Shown: positions 49,162 to 60,720, counted from the stretch's first letter. The stretch: DNA of 64,000 nucleotides from Mytilus californianus (GCF_021869535.1 NW_026262668.1:14120348-14184347), one strand, 5' to 3'. Notes: generated by a model from the sequence alone, not told the origin. Numbers and translations are program-made.

Positions 49162-49775
49162 TGTTTGATAAGGTTGTTTTATCTATTCTTTTATATGGGG
49201 CCGAAATCTGGGGATACGAAAACCTTGACATTTTGGAAAGGATACATTTGAGTTTTTGTGAACATGTTTTACGGTTAAAAAGATCGACTCCTAATTTTAT
49301 GGGAAGATATCCGATTTTTGTACACGTTAAATTACGGATGATAAAATTTTGGTGCAACCTTCTTGATAACACACTTGGAAACAAGATTTCGTCAATGTTA
49401 TATAAGTCGATATATATATTAAATATAACAATTATGGAATTGAAAAAAAAGTGGTTGTCATTTATCAAGAGTATTTTTGATAATTATTGTGTTATTGTGG
49501 AATGTCAAATATATGTCAAAATCAAGATTATATCTCAAAACAATGAATTGTATTAAGCATTGAACAAAAGTTAAAAGATCAGTTTAGACAAGAATTAATG
49601 GTTTACAGATGTGAATCAATCATCAAAAGGTTTATGTTATTATAAATTATTCAAAACTGAACTTAAATTTGAAAAGTATATTTCAGTTTTAGCGTTTAAT
49701 AATGCACTGAAATTATGTAAAGTTAGATGTGGCAATCACCGTTTGCCAGTGGAGATAGGGAGGTGGCAAAATGTT

Positions 49776-51551
49776 GACAGACTCAAGCTGGCAACCACTT
49801 TTAGCAGCCAATCAAGATAGCAGCCACTTTTTTTCCAGCAGCCAATTTTAATGATATGTCTAAAAACCATAAAACTGTATAAGACTCAAACGTTCTAAAA
49901 ATCTCAAAATCTTAGTTAAATATGATAACACTCTTTTAACAGCGGAATTCGACCTTTTCACTCTCAAAAGGTGACAATCCGTTCAAAATACCAATGATGC
50001 TAGCAGCCACTTTTTTCGGAGGACACTGTTTGTTTAATAAAAAAATGTACAATTTAAAATCGTTTTTCCGTTCTTTTCTCGTTTTTTGATTCCTTATGAT
50101 TAGGAGGTACAGAAACAATGTAAGAATAGAAAATAAAAAAATCAAGGTACAACTACCATTGTTAATAATTGATTTAAATAAGTTGTGAGGAATCTGGTTA
50201 TATATATATTTCCATTGAACTGAATAAAAAAGATGCAATGTACGACAGAAAAAACTACACACAGGCTTTCCATACACTCGGTATCCTCAAATATCTAGTG
50301 ATTCAGTGCAAACAATTTTCAATATCTATTTCTGTATATATGAAATGAAGACATTTCGATATACATGTAATGGGAATCAGTATTTTAAATGTGAACAAGT
50401 ATTTTCTATAAAAATCCTATGTGGACTACGGCATGCAACATTGACAATTGATTAATCTAAAACTGGAATTTTCCTTGTCAAATGTGCCAGTACAAATAAT
50501 TGACATTTAACTAAATCTGTGGTGTCTAGACGGGCCCGGATCCCAGAAAATATTTAAGTGGCGAATAGCCTCGGTCAAAACCTTTGAAATGAGCTAGGTC
50601 TGTTTCGCCACTTAAATATTTTTCTGGGATCCGGGACCGTCTGGTCACCACATATTTAGTTACAAGTCACTTATTTGTACTGGCATATTTTAGATGGCAA
50701 TTTTAATTTTAAATCAATAAACTGATAATGTTGCATGCCGTACAAAATAGAAAATACTTGTTCACATTAAAAAAAAACCGGATTCACATAATATGTATAT
50801 CGAAATGTTTTCATTTCATGTATAGAGAAATAGATATTAAAAATGGTTTGAACTGAAATTCTGGATATTTGAGGATGTCGTGTGTATGCAAAGCCTGTAC
50901 GTAGTTTTTATGTCGTACATTGCTTCTTTCTTCAAGAGATCAATGGGAATATATATATATGTAGTACGATTCACCACAACTTACTTAAAACAATTATTAA
51001 CAATGGTTATTGTACTTAGATTTGTTTAAATTTTCTATTCCTACGTTCTGTCTGTACCTCCTAATCATAATGAATTAAAAAACGAGAAAAAGAACGAAAG
51101 TACATTTTTTATTAAACAAACAGATTTGCGCACAATTTTATTTAGGGGCCAGCTGAGGACTACCTCCGGGTGCGGTATTTTTCTCGCTGCATTGAAGACC
51201 CATTGGTGGCCTTCGGCTGTTGTCTGCTCTTTGGTCGGGTTGTTGTCTCTTTGACATATTCCCCATTTCCATTCTCAATTTTATAGTGTACTCAGAAAAA
51301 AGTGGCTGCTGGCACCATTTGTATATAAAACAGATTGTCATCTTTTGAGAACCACGACAACAAGTGAAAATGGCGAATTCCGCTGTCAAAAGAGGTGATA
51401 TTGTATTTAACTAAGATTTTGAGATTTTTGGAACGTTTGAGTCTTATACGGTTTTTTCATTTTTTTATAAACATCATTAAAATTGGCTACTGGAAAAGAG
51501 TGGCAGCTATCTTGATTGACTGCTAAAAGTGGCTGCCAGCTTGAGTCTGGT
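49776..51551. mobile_element. Palindromic Mutator/Foldback-like element, 9-bp TSD
   Basis: Perfect 9-bp target duplication CAAAATGTT at 49767-49775 and 51552-51560, within LINE sequence. Ends: GACAGACTCAAGCTGGC, and in reverse ACCAGACTCAAGCTGGC. Almost the whole element is two inverted arms of roughly 800 bp meeting near 50600. The innermost arms are GGATCCCAGAAAATATTTAA / TTAAATATTTTTCTGGGATC, with GTGGCGAA/TTCGCCAC inside. There is no transposase. Long inverted repeats and a 9-bp duplication are typical of Mutator/Foldback-type elements. The class is inferred. Confidence 0.8.
51130..51287. repeat. Repeat nested in the right arm of the palindrome
   Basis: 'aggggccagctgaggactac', 'ctcgctgcattgaagaccc' and 'gttgtctctttgacatattc' have no counterpart in the left arm, so this roughly 155-bp piece inserted after the palindrome formed. 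I recall it as an abundant mussel repeat. Confidence 0.7.
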
Positions 51552-51912
51552 CAAAATGTTCAAAGACCAGAGAGATTATCAGTGATTATGTTACCTTTGT
51601 GAATCTGCTGACATCGGCGATGAATTCCATTATGTAATGTTTTGTCCTTTTTTCAAAAAAGAACGATATAAATATTTACCACACTATTGTTGTACAAATG
51701 TTAATATTCTTAAATTTAACTACAGTCAATATTGTTTTACTAGAAAAGTTGTATAGATTTATTAGTTATATATCAGTGAAAGTCTGTCCTCCTGGTTAAA
51801 GTACAGTTATTTATGTAATTTTCACACATGCAAAATATGTTATATTGTATATATTATCATTTCTGTAACTATGTAATTTAGTAAATGAGAATAAAGATCT
51901 ATCTATCTATCT

Positions 51913-52944
51913 AATTTTGAAACAAACAAAAAAATCAAAATAAGTTTGAAGTTTACTTGTGCAGTATAATTGGTATCGTTTATGTTATTATGTGAATATT
52001 TAGAACTTCGAAATTACATTAAAAAAAAAGCATTATCAAAGCAATGTGAAAACAAACAAAATAGAAACCTTTTTAGATTAAACTTAACCTAAATCTTTAG
52101 CTAATACGTTTACCAAAAATCAGATTACTGTATCCGCATTTAGTAGGAAAAGTCATTTCCAATATACCGATACATAACTGACTTCGAATTACAGATGTAA
52201 CTTTTTAATTTCTGAAAAAAAAAAAAAACACACATTTTCTTTTAATTGTTAAATTCTAGTTAATTAAGTAGTATTAAAAAGCTGGAATACAATTGTTTGT
52301 GGGATGCAATTTAGTTGTAACTCTAATTTGGAATTTATTAAATTGACCTGTAAATATACAAAAAGATAATTCCTCATTGAATTATTACATAATTTACACT
52401 CATACTCAAAATTACGAAAATTTCTACTATTTCATTGTACTGTTGTGTCAAATTAGATATGTGTAGGAGCTGCGCTTACGAGGTACGTGGCACTATGTGT
52501 GTAACAAATATAAATGTCCAAGTTTAATTGTCTTGCGCCTGGAACATAGTAACCGAATCGAGTGCACCGTATTTTGAGCCACAAAGTGTGTAGAAGAAGT
52601 TTAAGTCATTAAGTCATTAAACTTAAGATTTCCAAATGGTACGTTTGTAAATGCAAGAAAATGCAAGATTAAGAAATGAAGCAAACCCAGCTCCTTACTG
52701 GAAACGGTAAAAACCATAAAACAGGCATGAAATAACAAAAAGGGAAAGACAAGTGTGATAGGCCATCGCAAAAGGTAGGCGCGGTAAGCAAGGTAAGTAA
52801 TTTATTTTGGCCCCAATATCAAGTCCATTATGTCAAAACGAAAAGTACTTCCAGTTAATGAATAAAAGTGTGAGAAAGTAAAATAGAACGATTTGTAGAC
52901 CTTTGCTATTGAAATGCAATTGCCAGGCATGCATAGGATGTCTT
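51913..52944. other. AT-rich spacer, nothing recognised
   Basis: No repeat ends or gene seen. The small ORF 52802-52996 (-) runs into the hairpin and is not credible. Confidence 0.45.
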
Positions 52945-53085
52945 TTTTTCTGTGTTGCATTTGGTAATTTTTACTGTCTTCGTGCCATTGCCCCATATCT
53001 CGGTTTTTTCATTTTCGGTGAAAAAACCGAGATATGGGGCAATGGCACGAAGACAGTAAAAATTACCAAATGCAACACAGAAAAA
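52945..53085. repeat. Perfect 67-bp inverted repeat with 7-nt loop
   Basis: Arms 52945-53011 and 53019-53085 are exact reverse complements. The loop is TTTTCGG. The arms include CATTTGGTAATTTTTACTGT and GTGCCATTGCCCCATATCTC. Perfect identity is notable in this decayed neighbourhood. The hairpin RNA would be a strong Dicer or ADAR substrate if transcribed. A fold-back sequencing or assembly artefact is the main alternative. Confidence 0.95.
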
Positions 53086-53519
53086 GCCTACGTTAGCTAA
53101 TGATAGAACCCCCCTTTTCGCAAAACACTACCATTGCCAATCTAATAAAACTGTATAATTGTTTTAGCTATAGCCAGGTTTCTATGAAATAAAGAGCATA
53201 ACGAGTTTTGATACGCAACATAGTCTTATACTCGGGATCAAATATTGTGTTTTGTTATATCTCCAGATAAGTTAACGTCTACGTATCTGATATGAGTGGA
53301 TACGTTTAAAATTTTACCGACCTCTATTTACATTGATTAGAGTACAACGCTATCTTATAATTATAATAATTTATCATCCATGCAATTATTCTGTACAAAA
53401 AAATTATGTACTATGAAATTGAAAACTTGTGAAGGGGAAATTAAGGCAACTTGGTGATGATGTTTTAACTTTCTTAAGGAACTTGATCCATTTCATTATG
53501 AATTTCATCTTACCATTTA
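53086..53519. other. Spacer, nothing recognised
   Basis: AT-rich. The ORF 53429-53617 runs into the neighbouring repeat and has no domain. Confidence 0.4.
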
Positions 53520-54105
53520 AAGATGTACATCTACTAAGACCGCTTTATACACAACACATACATGACGTATTACTTATAATATCTAAAAAACTGGCCAAAC
53601 TAAAAATTTACCATTGACCAACCATGAAAATTAGGTCAACGTCAACTGACAACTTCTAAACAGACATATAAACCTTACAATTATATAAAACACCAAATAT
53701 AATTTTATTATTCCTATAGTATCTGAAAAACAGATTCAATTAGAGAATCTCAACATTGACCAATGAACCATGAAAATAAGGTCAAGGTCAGATGAAACAT
53801 GGCAGACATATATATACACCTTACAAACATTTCATAAACCAAATATAGTTTACCTATTCCTTATAGTATCTGAAAAACAGACACGAGGACCTTGCAATTT
53901 AAGGTACGCGCATACCCAATATAATTATCGTGTTACAATTAATAAGAGAGAAATTAACATAACAAAATATCTTAACTAATTTTTTAAGTAGTCACTGAAC
54001 CATAAAAATGAGGTTAAGGACAATGGTCATATAAGTTAAAAGCTAACGTCGCCGCCGGATCACTATTCTTAAGTTTCGCTTTCTGCGACAGAGACAAAAA
54101 CCATG
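53520..54105 (+). repeat. Dispersed repeat with internal sub-repeats of about 140-150 bp
   Basis: Phrases recur three times: 'accatgaaaattaggtcaac', 'accatgaaaataaggtcaag' and 'accataaaaatgaggttaag', with 'atagtatctgaaaaacaga' and 'ccttacaa' between them. The right end has 'cgccgccggatcactattc' and 'tcgctttctgcgaca', which I recall as the end of a widespread bivalve repeat. Confidence 0.7.
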
Positions 54106-54262
54106 ATTGAGCAGTTTTTTGGATGCAATGCTCCTTTTTTAATGAAGTTGTTATTATCAACACATGCTTTGGAGTAGCTGATAAGCTGTTTAATGAACAC
54201 ACCATATGCAGGAGATGCAGGTATATTGCCAATTAAAACTGAAAGAAAAGTTTCCCATCTTG
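54106..54262 (-). pseudogene. Reverse-transcriptase fragment, second copy
   Basis: The minus strand encodes NIPASPAYGVFIKQLISYSK and KGALHPKN. This is collinear with the PAYGVYISQL segment of the relic at 36480-36905. About 50 residues are preserved. Confidence 0.65.
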
Positions 54263-55279
54263 TTTTTTCCATTAACCTTAACAGTTTTACATTTTTTTGT
54301 AATGTTTGTTTGAAAACTAGGAATTAATTGGGAATACATGTAAATGGTATTACAATGATTAATATTTTCATTTTATATCATTCTTTAACTGCCGGACTCG
54401 ATACAAAAAAGATGTACGCACGATGTATATTACACCTGATAGTTTTGAAATATCATGCAAGTTCCAAGTTACTTGTGTACACTTTTACGCTCAGGAGAGA
54501 AGCGATGCATGAACCTGCATTGCGTAATTATGTAACAAGAGTTTTAAAGCTCGCCAGGAAATCATTGAATACCTGAACGTGTCACCTCTCAAAATACCGC
54601 TGGAAAGAATTCATATTGCCATGAAGATGATTAAATCAGGGAAGAACTCAAATTAAATAAATGTTTTACACAAGAGTTTTTAAAGAACAAAATTGATTTT
54701 TTCAAACTGTGACAATTTTACACTTTAATATCATATAGGACATAGGATATAACAAAGTAACCACTCTTAACTTATTACCTGTATATTAACTTGTTTTAAT
54801 TAGCTTGGTTTAAAAAATGTTTTTAAAACGACAGACCACAGTCATTTAAAAAAAGAAAGATATCCTATAGTCCCGACTTTCCCGACTCTTGAACCTTTCT
54901 TTTTTAACATTGTTCTGTATCAAATTTGCTAATACTATGCCTGGTATAATAATTTTTTTATAGGATCCGGGAAACTACGTACATGCTTTTGTCATAACAT
55001 TATTGGTAGAAGAACCGTACGCTTGACATGTCTTTTTAAAACAAACAGCGACTACGTTAGTCCCTCGTTGTTTTGGTTCTTTGTGGTTTATAGACATCAC
55101 GTGGTTTTATTTAATCAACATGCCGGTAATATGGATGCTATCTGGATAACATTTTCATAAATTAAAATCGATCTTAATCTCTTATCTAGGAGAATAAAAC
55201 GTTTATATCTATGAATTTGTGTTTTTATACATAATGAACATAATATCAATTTTTAATTTTTTTGCAAAGTTTTCCTTTA
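54263..55279. other. Spacer, nothing recognised
   Basis: The 82-residue ORF 54328-54576 shows no domain. At 54960-55140, 'taggatccgggaaactacgt' and following sequence may be another repeat edge. Confidence 0.4.
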
Positions 55280-57020
55280 AAATGATACCTACTGCCGTAG
55301 GCTGTATCAATGTGAGGCCTAGCATCGTTGACTGTATTAATATGCCGCCTAGCACCGTATTATGTGTCAATATACCGCCTAGCGCAGTAAGCTGTGCCAA
55401 TGTGCCGCTTTGCGCCGTAGGCTGTGTCAATGTGCCGCCTAGCGCCATAGGCTGTGTCAATGTGCCGCCTATCACCATAACCTGTGTCAATGTGCCGCAT
55501 TACGCCGTAGGCTGTGTCATATGCCGCTTTGCGCCGTAGGCTGTGTCAATGTGACGCCTACCGCCGTAGGCTGTGTCAATGTTCAACCTAGCGCCGTAGG
55601 CTGGGTCAATGTACAACCTAGCGCCGTAGGATGTGTCCTTGGGTAAGAGTTAGGTAAGTGTTAGATTTAGTATTTTTAATAGAACCAGTGCCTTATGGGT
55701 CTTCAGAAAATGTGCATTAAGCCCCGTATGCTGTATTAAAAAATGTTATCTAGCGCTGTAGGTTGCGTCAAATGTGCGGCCTAGCGCCGTAGCTTCTGTT
55801 AATGTGCCACTTTCGCCGTTAGTGTTAGGGTTTATGTTAAGGTAAGGCTATGTTAATGTGCCGCATAGCGCCGTTAAGGTTAGGGTTAGTGTTAGGCTAA
55901 TATGTTAATGTGACACCTACAGCCGTAAGCTGTATCAATGTGAGGCCTAGCGTCGTTGGCTGTATCAATTTGCCGCCTACCACCGTAACATGTGTCAATG
56001 TACCGCCTAGCGCAGTAGGTTGTGCCAATGTGCAGCTTTGCGCCGAAGGCTGTGTCAATGTGCCGCTTAGCGCCGTAGGCTGTGTCATATGCCGCTTTGC
56101 GCCGTAGGCTGTGTCAATGTGCCGCCTAGCGCCGTAGGCTGTGTCAATGTGCCGCCAAGCGCAGTATGCTGTGCCAATGTGCCGCTTTGTGCCGTAGGCT
56201 GTGTCAATGTGCTACATAGCCCAGTAGGATGTGTTCTTGGGTAAGAGTTTGGTAAGTGATAGATTTAGAAATACCGCCTTAAGGGTTTTTGAACTATTGG
56301 CATTAAACGCCGTAGGCTGTGTCAATGTGCAACCTAGTGCCGTAGGCTGGGTCAACGTGCAACCTAGCGCCGTAGGCTGGGTCAATGTGCAACCTAGCGC
56401 CGTAGGCTGGGTCAATATGCAACCTAGCGCCGGAGGCTGTGTCCTTGAGTTAGAGTTAGGTTTGTGCTAGATTTATAACCAGTGCTTTATGGGTCTTTGA
56501 AAGATTTGCATAAAGAGCAGAATGCTGTATTAAAAAATGTTATTTAGCGCTCTAGGCTGTATGTGCGGCCTTGGGCCGTAGCCCCTATTGATGTGCCATC
56601 TACCGCCGTTAGTGTTAATGTTAGGGTAATGGTTAAGGTAAGGCTGTGTTAGTGTGCCGCATAGCGCGGTTAGGGTTAGTGTTAGGCTATGTTAATGTGC
56701 TGCCTTGCGCCGTAGGCTATGTTAATGTGCCGCCTAGCACCATAACCTGTGTCAATGTGCCTCCTTGCGCAGTAGGCTGTGCCAATGTGCCGCTTTGTAC
56801 CGTAGGCTGTGTCAATGTGCTACATAGCCCAGTAGGATGCGTTCTTGGGTTAGAGTTTGGTTAGTGATAGATTTAGAAACACCGCCTTAAGGGTTTTTGA
56901 ACTATTGGCATTAAGCGCCGTATGCTGTATTAAAAAAACTGCCATCTAGCGCTGTAGGTTGCGTCAATGTGTCCCCTAGCGCCGTAGTCCCTGTCAATGT
57001 GCCACCTAGCGTCGTAGTTT
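55280..57020. repeat. 30-bp minisatellite with telomere-like interludes
   Basis: The unit GCCGTAGGCTGTGTCAATGT followed by GCCGCCTAGC is repeated tens of times. Spacers of about 80-150 bp recur (GGGTAAGAGTTAGGTAAGTG near 55641; related at 56239, 56447 and 56846) and give a higher-order pattern. As 30 is a multiple of three, both strands show decapeptide ORFs (AVGCVNVPPS on +, TQPTALGGTL on -). The spacers break these frames, so coding is unlikely. TTAGGGTTAGTGTTAGG-like runs occur at 55870-55895 and 56662-56683. Confidence 0.92.
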
Positions 57021-57239
57021 GTGTTTATGTGTGCAATAGCACAGTATGTTGTGCATTTTTTAAAAATTGTTGATGGGGTTTGTGTTTTATAATTTTGCAT
57101 AAAGTTTATGCTGTATCTAATTATTTTATTTAGGTATGCAAAATTGTGGTTACACATATGCATTACTTTTTATCTTGCGTTAGGATTTTATTCATTCTAA
57201 TAAACATGAATTTATAATTACTACAAGGATACTTAAACT

Positions 57240-57944
57240 TTGATAATCTTATATTTTCAAAAAAGTCGTCTTTCATTAATTTCACTGATGCAGATTATTT
57301 ATGCATTTGGATTGGACTTTCAAATTTACCAGTGCCACAAACTTAATCCAAAAATTAATGAAAAAATTATTATTAATTGGTACAGTATGCTGAGAGATGT
57401 TTGCTCATCTGGGCTTACGAGGAATCCGATAGTTTTGGGAAAAGATGTTAATTCATCAATTGTGGAAATTGATGAAAGTCTTTTTGGAAAAAAACGCAAA
57501 TACCATCGCGGTACAGGTAACCAAAAATTTTGGGTTTTTGGTATGGTAGAGAGGGGCACAAGAAATTGTGTTATGCAATTTGTTGATAGAAGAGACAAGA
57601 ACACCTTCATTCCTATTATTAGAAGATACGTTGTTCCGGCAAGTACCATACTTTTGGATATGTGGGCAGCATACAACAGTCTTGATAACGAGGGGTTTAC
57701 ACACTCAACGGTCAACCACAGCGTAGAATTTAAAAGCGAGGAAGGCTGTTGTACGAATTATATTAAAAGACTATGGGGACTAGCAAAGATTAGGATAAAA
57801 AAAAAGAAAGGAATTTTACCAAATAAACTTCCTGCCATACTAGATGAGTTTATGTACAGCTACAGATTTGGTTTTGAAAATGGATACGTTTTCTACAGGT
57901 TGCTATTTGACATTGCTGGTTTTTCTCCAATAAATTACAATTAA
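57240..57944 (+). CDS. Merlin-type (ISXO2-like) transposase, probably inactive and N-terminally truncated
   Basis: Clear ISXO2/IS1595-family DDE domain: VEIDESLFGKKRKYHRGTG, WVFGMVERGTRNCVMQFVDR, TFIPIIRRYV, LLDMWAAYNSL, THSTVNHSVEF and CTNYIKRLWGLAK. The first two catalytic aspartates (in VEIDES and LLDMW) are present. In the family the third acidic residue sits in an N-x-IE-x-x-W motif, but here it reads NYIKRLW, so it appears changed to lysine. The first ATG in frame is 57288, while homologous sequence (LSLISLMQIIYAFGL) begins before it. The N-terminal zinc-binding part is lost or in an upstream exon. The ORF ends at a TAA. No terminal inverted repeats were found. Confidence 0.85.
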   Translation: MIILYFQKSRLSLISLMQIIYAFGLDFQIYQCHKLNPKINEKIIINWYSMLRDVCSSGLTRNPIVLGKDVNSSIVEIDESLFGKKRKYHRGTGNQKFWVFGMVERGTRNCVMQFVDRRDKNTFIPIIRRYVVPASTILLDMWAAYNSLDNEGFTHSTVNHSVEFKSEEGCCTNYIKRLWGLAKIRIKKKKGILPNKLPAILDEFMYSYRFGFENGYVFYRLLFDIAGFSPINYN

Positions 57945-58699
57945 TTAGAATAATGTTTGACAATGAATAGTTTTTGTTTTTCCTACATAATGGTGACACA
58001 TTGACTACTGTTGTACAAATTTTGGTTGTCTTTGTTGTTTGCAGTGAGAACTATTTTTAAATACGATAACCATATTAGATATTCTTGAGAATTTTCTTTT
58101 ATTTTACTGTGCAATTAAATCTTATTGTAATAGATTTTACATTCCATTACTTGAATGTAGCAAATTTACTAAATTGAATAAAACCGACATAAATTCAGGT
58201 ACGATTAATTCAAAATGATTTTGATAAAAATAGATTAGAAATGGTTATAAAAAAACCAAACATTTAACAAAATAGAAATGGACAAAAGACTACACAAAAA
58301 CCTCCCAAAAACCCAGTAAAATAGAACGTTAAAATTTATTGGTATAAACAATTTCTGACACCAAGTTGAATGTAGTAAATATGAAAAGTAAAGTAAAGTT
58401 ATGATTCATCAGTAGTGCTCAGTGTTGAAACAATGACTTATATATACGTCCCTGGATGAAATAAGGGGGATATTGAAGTAACGCCAACAGTTGTATTAAT
58501 CTTAAAAGCAACCAATTGATTTTAAAGATTGGCATTGAAGATAATTAATAAAATTTGGTTTTAACATGAGTCAAAAAGGTAGAATTACAACATTACATTT
58601 TCAGGATTCAAATAGTGTTGTATGTTGAAAACTAGATATATGAGATTTCCCCTTTGGCCCTGCTGCATTCATGAATATAAGTTTGCAAACATAAGATTT
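57945..58699. other. Spacer after the transposase
   Basis: AT-rich, no gene. It may include the 3' end of the Merlin element, but no terminal repeat was identified. Confidence 0.4.
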
Positions 58700-59480
58700 A
58701 GCAAACAGTGATGCAGAAGTATAACTTGAAATGGCTGTGTTTGTAAGACAAGTGTTGATGCGCCAGCCATAGTTCTAACACTCTACATAATATATAAAAG
58801 TTTCAGCTTGAGAACTGTTGAAAGAGTAAGCTAGGACAAACCATGTTTTCTTTATGCTGCTACTACGAAAAAAAAAAGACAAAGTCCAGCTACCTGTCAG
58901 TTTTAAAATATTTAAAAAAAAAACAAAACAAAATCATGTTGCCATGCACACATCTATTATGGGTATAAATATTCTACAAAATATTAAAGCTGTAGCTCCA
59001 GAACTGTAGGAGAAGATAGCCGGATAAACCAAGCTTAATTTATGCAGCTAGTATGAAAAAATGACTAAGTCCAACTTTATGTTAATTTTAGAATATTTGG
59101 AAAAAAATATCCTGTGGCTATGCACACCATTATGTGTATAAACATCCTACACAATATTAAAGCTGTAGCTCTAAAACTGTAAGAGGAGATAACCGGACAA
59201 ACCATGCTCCCTTTATGCAGCTAGTGTGAAACAAATAATAAGTCCAACTACCTGTCATTTTCAAAATATTTGAAAAAAATCAAAATCCTGTGGCCATGCA
59301 CACCTTAATTATTGGTATAAACATTTTTCAAAATATTAAAGTTGTAGCTTCAAAACTGTCGGAGGAGATAGCCAGACAAACCATATATTTTTATCCAGAC
59401 GAACGTACAAACTGACGAATTTCGAACGTGCAGACAGACGGACAGGGGTAAATTAATATGACCCTCGACATGTTTTCGCT
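58700..59480 (+). repeat. Tandem repeat of about 175 bp, four diverged units
   Basis: 'aatattaaagctgtagct' recurs at 58980, 59153 and 59332 (spacing 173 and 179), with a diverged first unit near 58790. Each unit has 'gccatgcacacc', a GGATAAACC/GGACAAACC box and a 'tatgcagctag' box. It ends in 'cagacagacggacaggggta'. I recall this as a common molluscan repeat. Confidence 0.8.
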
Positions 59481-59584
59481 AGGGCATAAAAAGAATGTTG
59501 CGAAGAAGGCATTATTTAAATTTCCATTTATGCCGCATATGCCAATTTGACGAACCTGTTCATTTGGAAGCCGTTAATTTTACG

Positions 59585-59695
59585 ACAAACTGTTTACCCT
59601 GTCAACCTGTCGACCCTGTCGTCCCTGTCAACCAGTCAACCTGTCGACCTTTCTACTTTGTCAACCTGTCGACCCTGTCAATCTGCTCATATTTA
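59585..59695. repeat. Ten-bp simple repeat
   Basis: Imperfect copies of CCTGTCAACCTGTCGACCCTG. A chance reading frame runs through it. Confidence 0.8.
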
Positions 59696-59852
59696 ATCTA
59701 CAATGAAAAGTCATTCATGTATAGCATTGACAGCATTTTATAGTGCACGGAAAGCCATGTACTATGAAAAGTAGAAGTAAAAACAATGATTTTCCATTGG
59801 ACGAGATTGGGTGAGTATGTTCTAAAAATTGGATAGTCTATTAAAAAGTATA

Positions 59853-59902
59853 TTCTATGAAATTAAGTGCTCGGGGCGAGCCTCTAGGTCTAAATTTCAT
59901 AG
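59853..59902. repeat. Short palindrome CTATGAAATT...AATTTCATAG
   Basis: Roughly 10-bp arms around 'ctcggggcgagcctctaggt'. Probably a remnant of a small inverted-repeat element. Confidence 0.55.
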
Positions 59903-60076
59903 TATATACTATGATTTACTGCTCTTTCGCTAGTATAATAATTTAATTCGTGACTGTTCATCTTATTCTGAATGCTATATATGTTTTGAACACAAACGAC
60001 GCAGCATTTCCTCGTAGTTCACTTACAATATCGTGTTTTATATTGTCCGTGTTTTTGCGATTGCAACATTTAAAAC

Positions 60077-60131
60077 GTCCGGGTTTTTCAACAAATGGTC
60101 CGGGTTTTTCAACAAATGGTCCGGGTTTTTT
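60077..60131. repeat. 21-bp tandem repeat, about 2.6 copies
   Basis: GGTCCGGGTTTTTCAACAAA plus T, repeated with near-perfect identity. The short ORF across it is repeat translation. Confidence 0.9.
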
Positions 60132-60134
60132 TCT

Positions 60135-60609
60135 TTTCTAGTTTGTAACAGTAATTTAGCGAAGGACAATATTATATATTCTTAATAAGTCACAAAAACA
60201 GATTACTGTGTTGATTAAATTTAACCATTTTCAATTTAATGATAACTTTCTGTTCTAAAAACATTTTACCATAACCTTGCAGTGTTACGATTTGTAAGAA
60301 ATAAGTTGGTCCTTTTTAAAATGGTCTTAAGAACCGAGTACAGGGATTCATAATCTTTTTTATTTCATTGCATGCTACCTTTGTTTTTACAGTCAATAAA
60401 ATTTTTGATTGCTATATATTACAGTGACGAAAAAATATAGGAGCAAGAAAACTAGGGAAAAGGAGTAAACAATCAGAAAAATTCAATAAACACCCAAATA
60501 TTCTACTAAAAGAGCCTTCCTCCCAGAAAAACTAAATAAATAACAAATTACAATAACTTGAATGGAATATCTAATTATAATGAAAGATGAAAAGGACACT
60601 TTATAATTT
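60135..60609. other. AT-rich spacer, nothing recognised
   Basis: No ORF or repeat edge identified. Confidence 0.4.
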
Positions 60610-60720
60610 TATGCTATATGACCAAAGGGACCTAAAAAATAGCCAAATCCATCTAAGGTCAACTTTGCCTGATGGAGTTGAAACCTTAGCCTCTTTATAC
60701 GCGGACAATTCTAAATGATT
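60610..60720 (+). repeat. Dispersed repeat family E, better copy
   Basis: 'atgaccaaagggacctaaaa', 'agccaaatccatctaaggtc' and 'gatggagttgaaaccttag'. It pairs with the diverged copy at 8850-9000. Confidence 0.7.

Larger units (their letters stand above)
48482..51912 (+). mobile_element. LINE, 5'-truncated, interrupted by two insertions
   Basis: It begins in the reverse transcriptase (KITGKFLRIVENLY), then GVRQGENLSPL and LLYADDS near 48758 (catalytic YADD intact), WKLKVNKSNLMIFSKG, YKYLGVIFS, ILLYGAEIWGYENL and CGNHRLPVEIGRW. The C-terminal part resumes at 51610-51730 with DEFHYVMFCPFFKKERY. Frameshifts at about 48640, 48905 and 49020 show it is dead. The 3' end is 'aataaag' plus (ATCT)n at 51890-51912. 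Insertions: 54 bp at 49108 and a 1.78-kb palindromic element at 49776. Confidence 0.85.

Noticed and set aside
51138-51389. 83-residue minus ORF as a gene
   Set aside because: It is translation of the nested dispersed repeat plus one arm of the palindromic element.
55219-56864. Decapeptide-repeat proteins on either strand of the 30-bp minisatellite
   Set aside because: Both strands are equally open because the unit is a multiple of three with no stops. The spacers break each frame, and there is no signal peptide, start context or splice structure.
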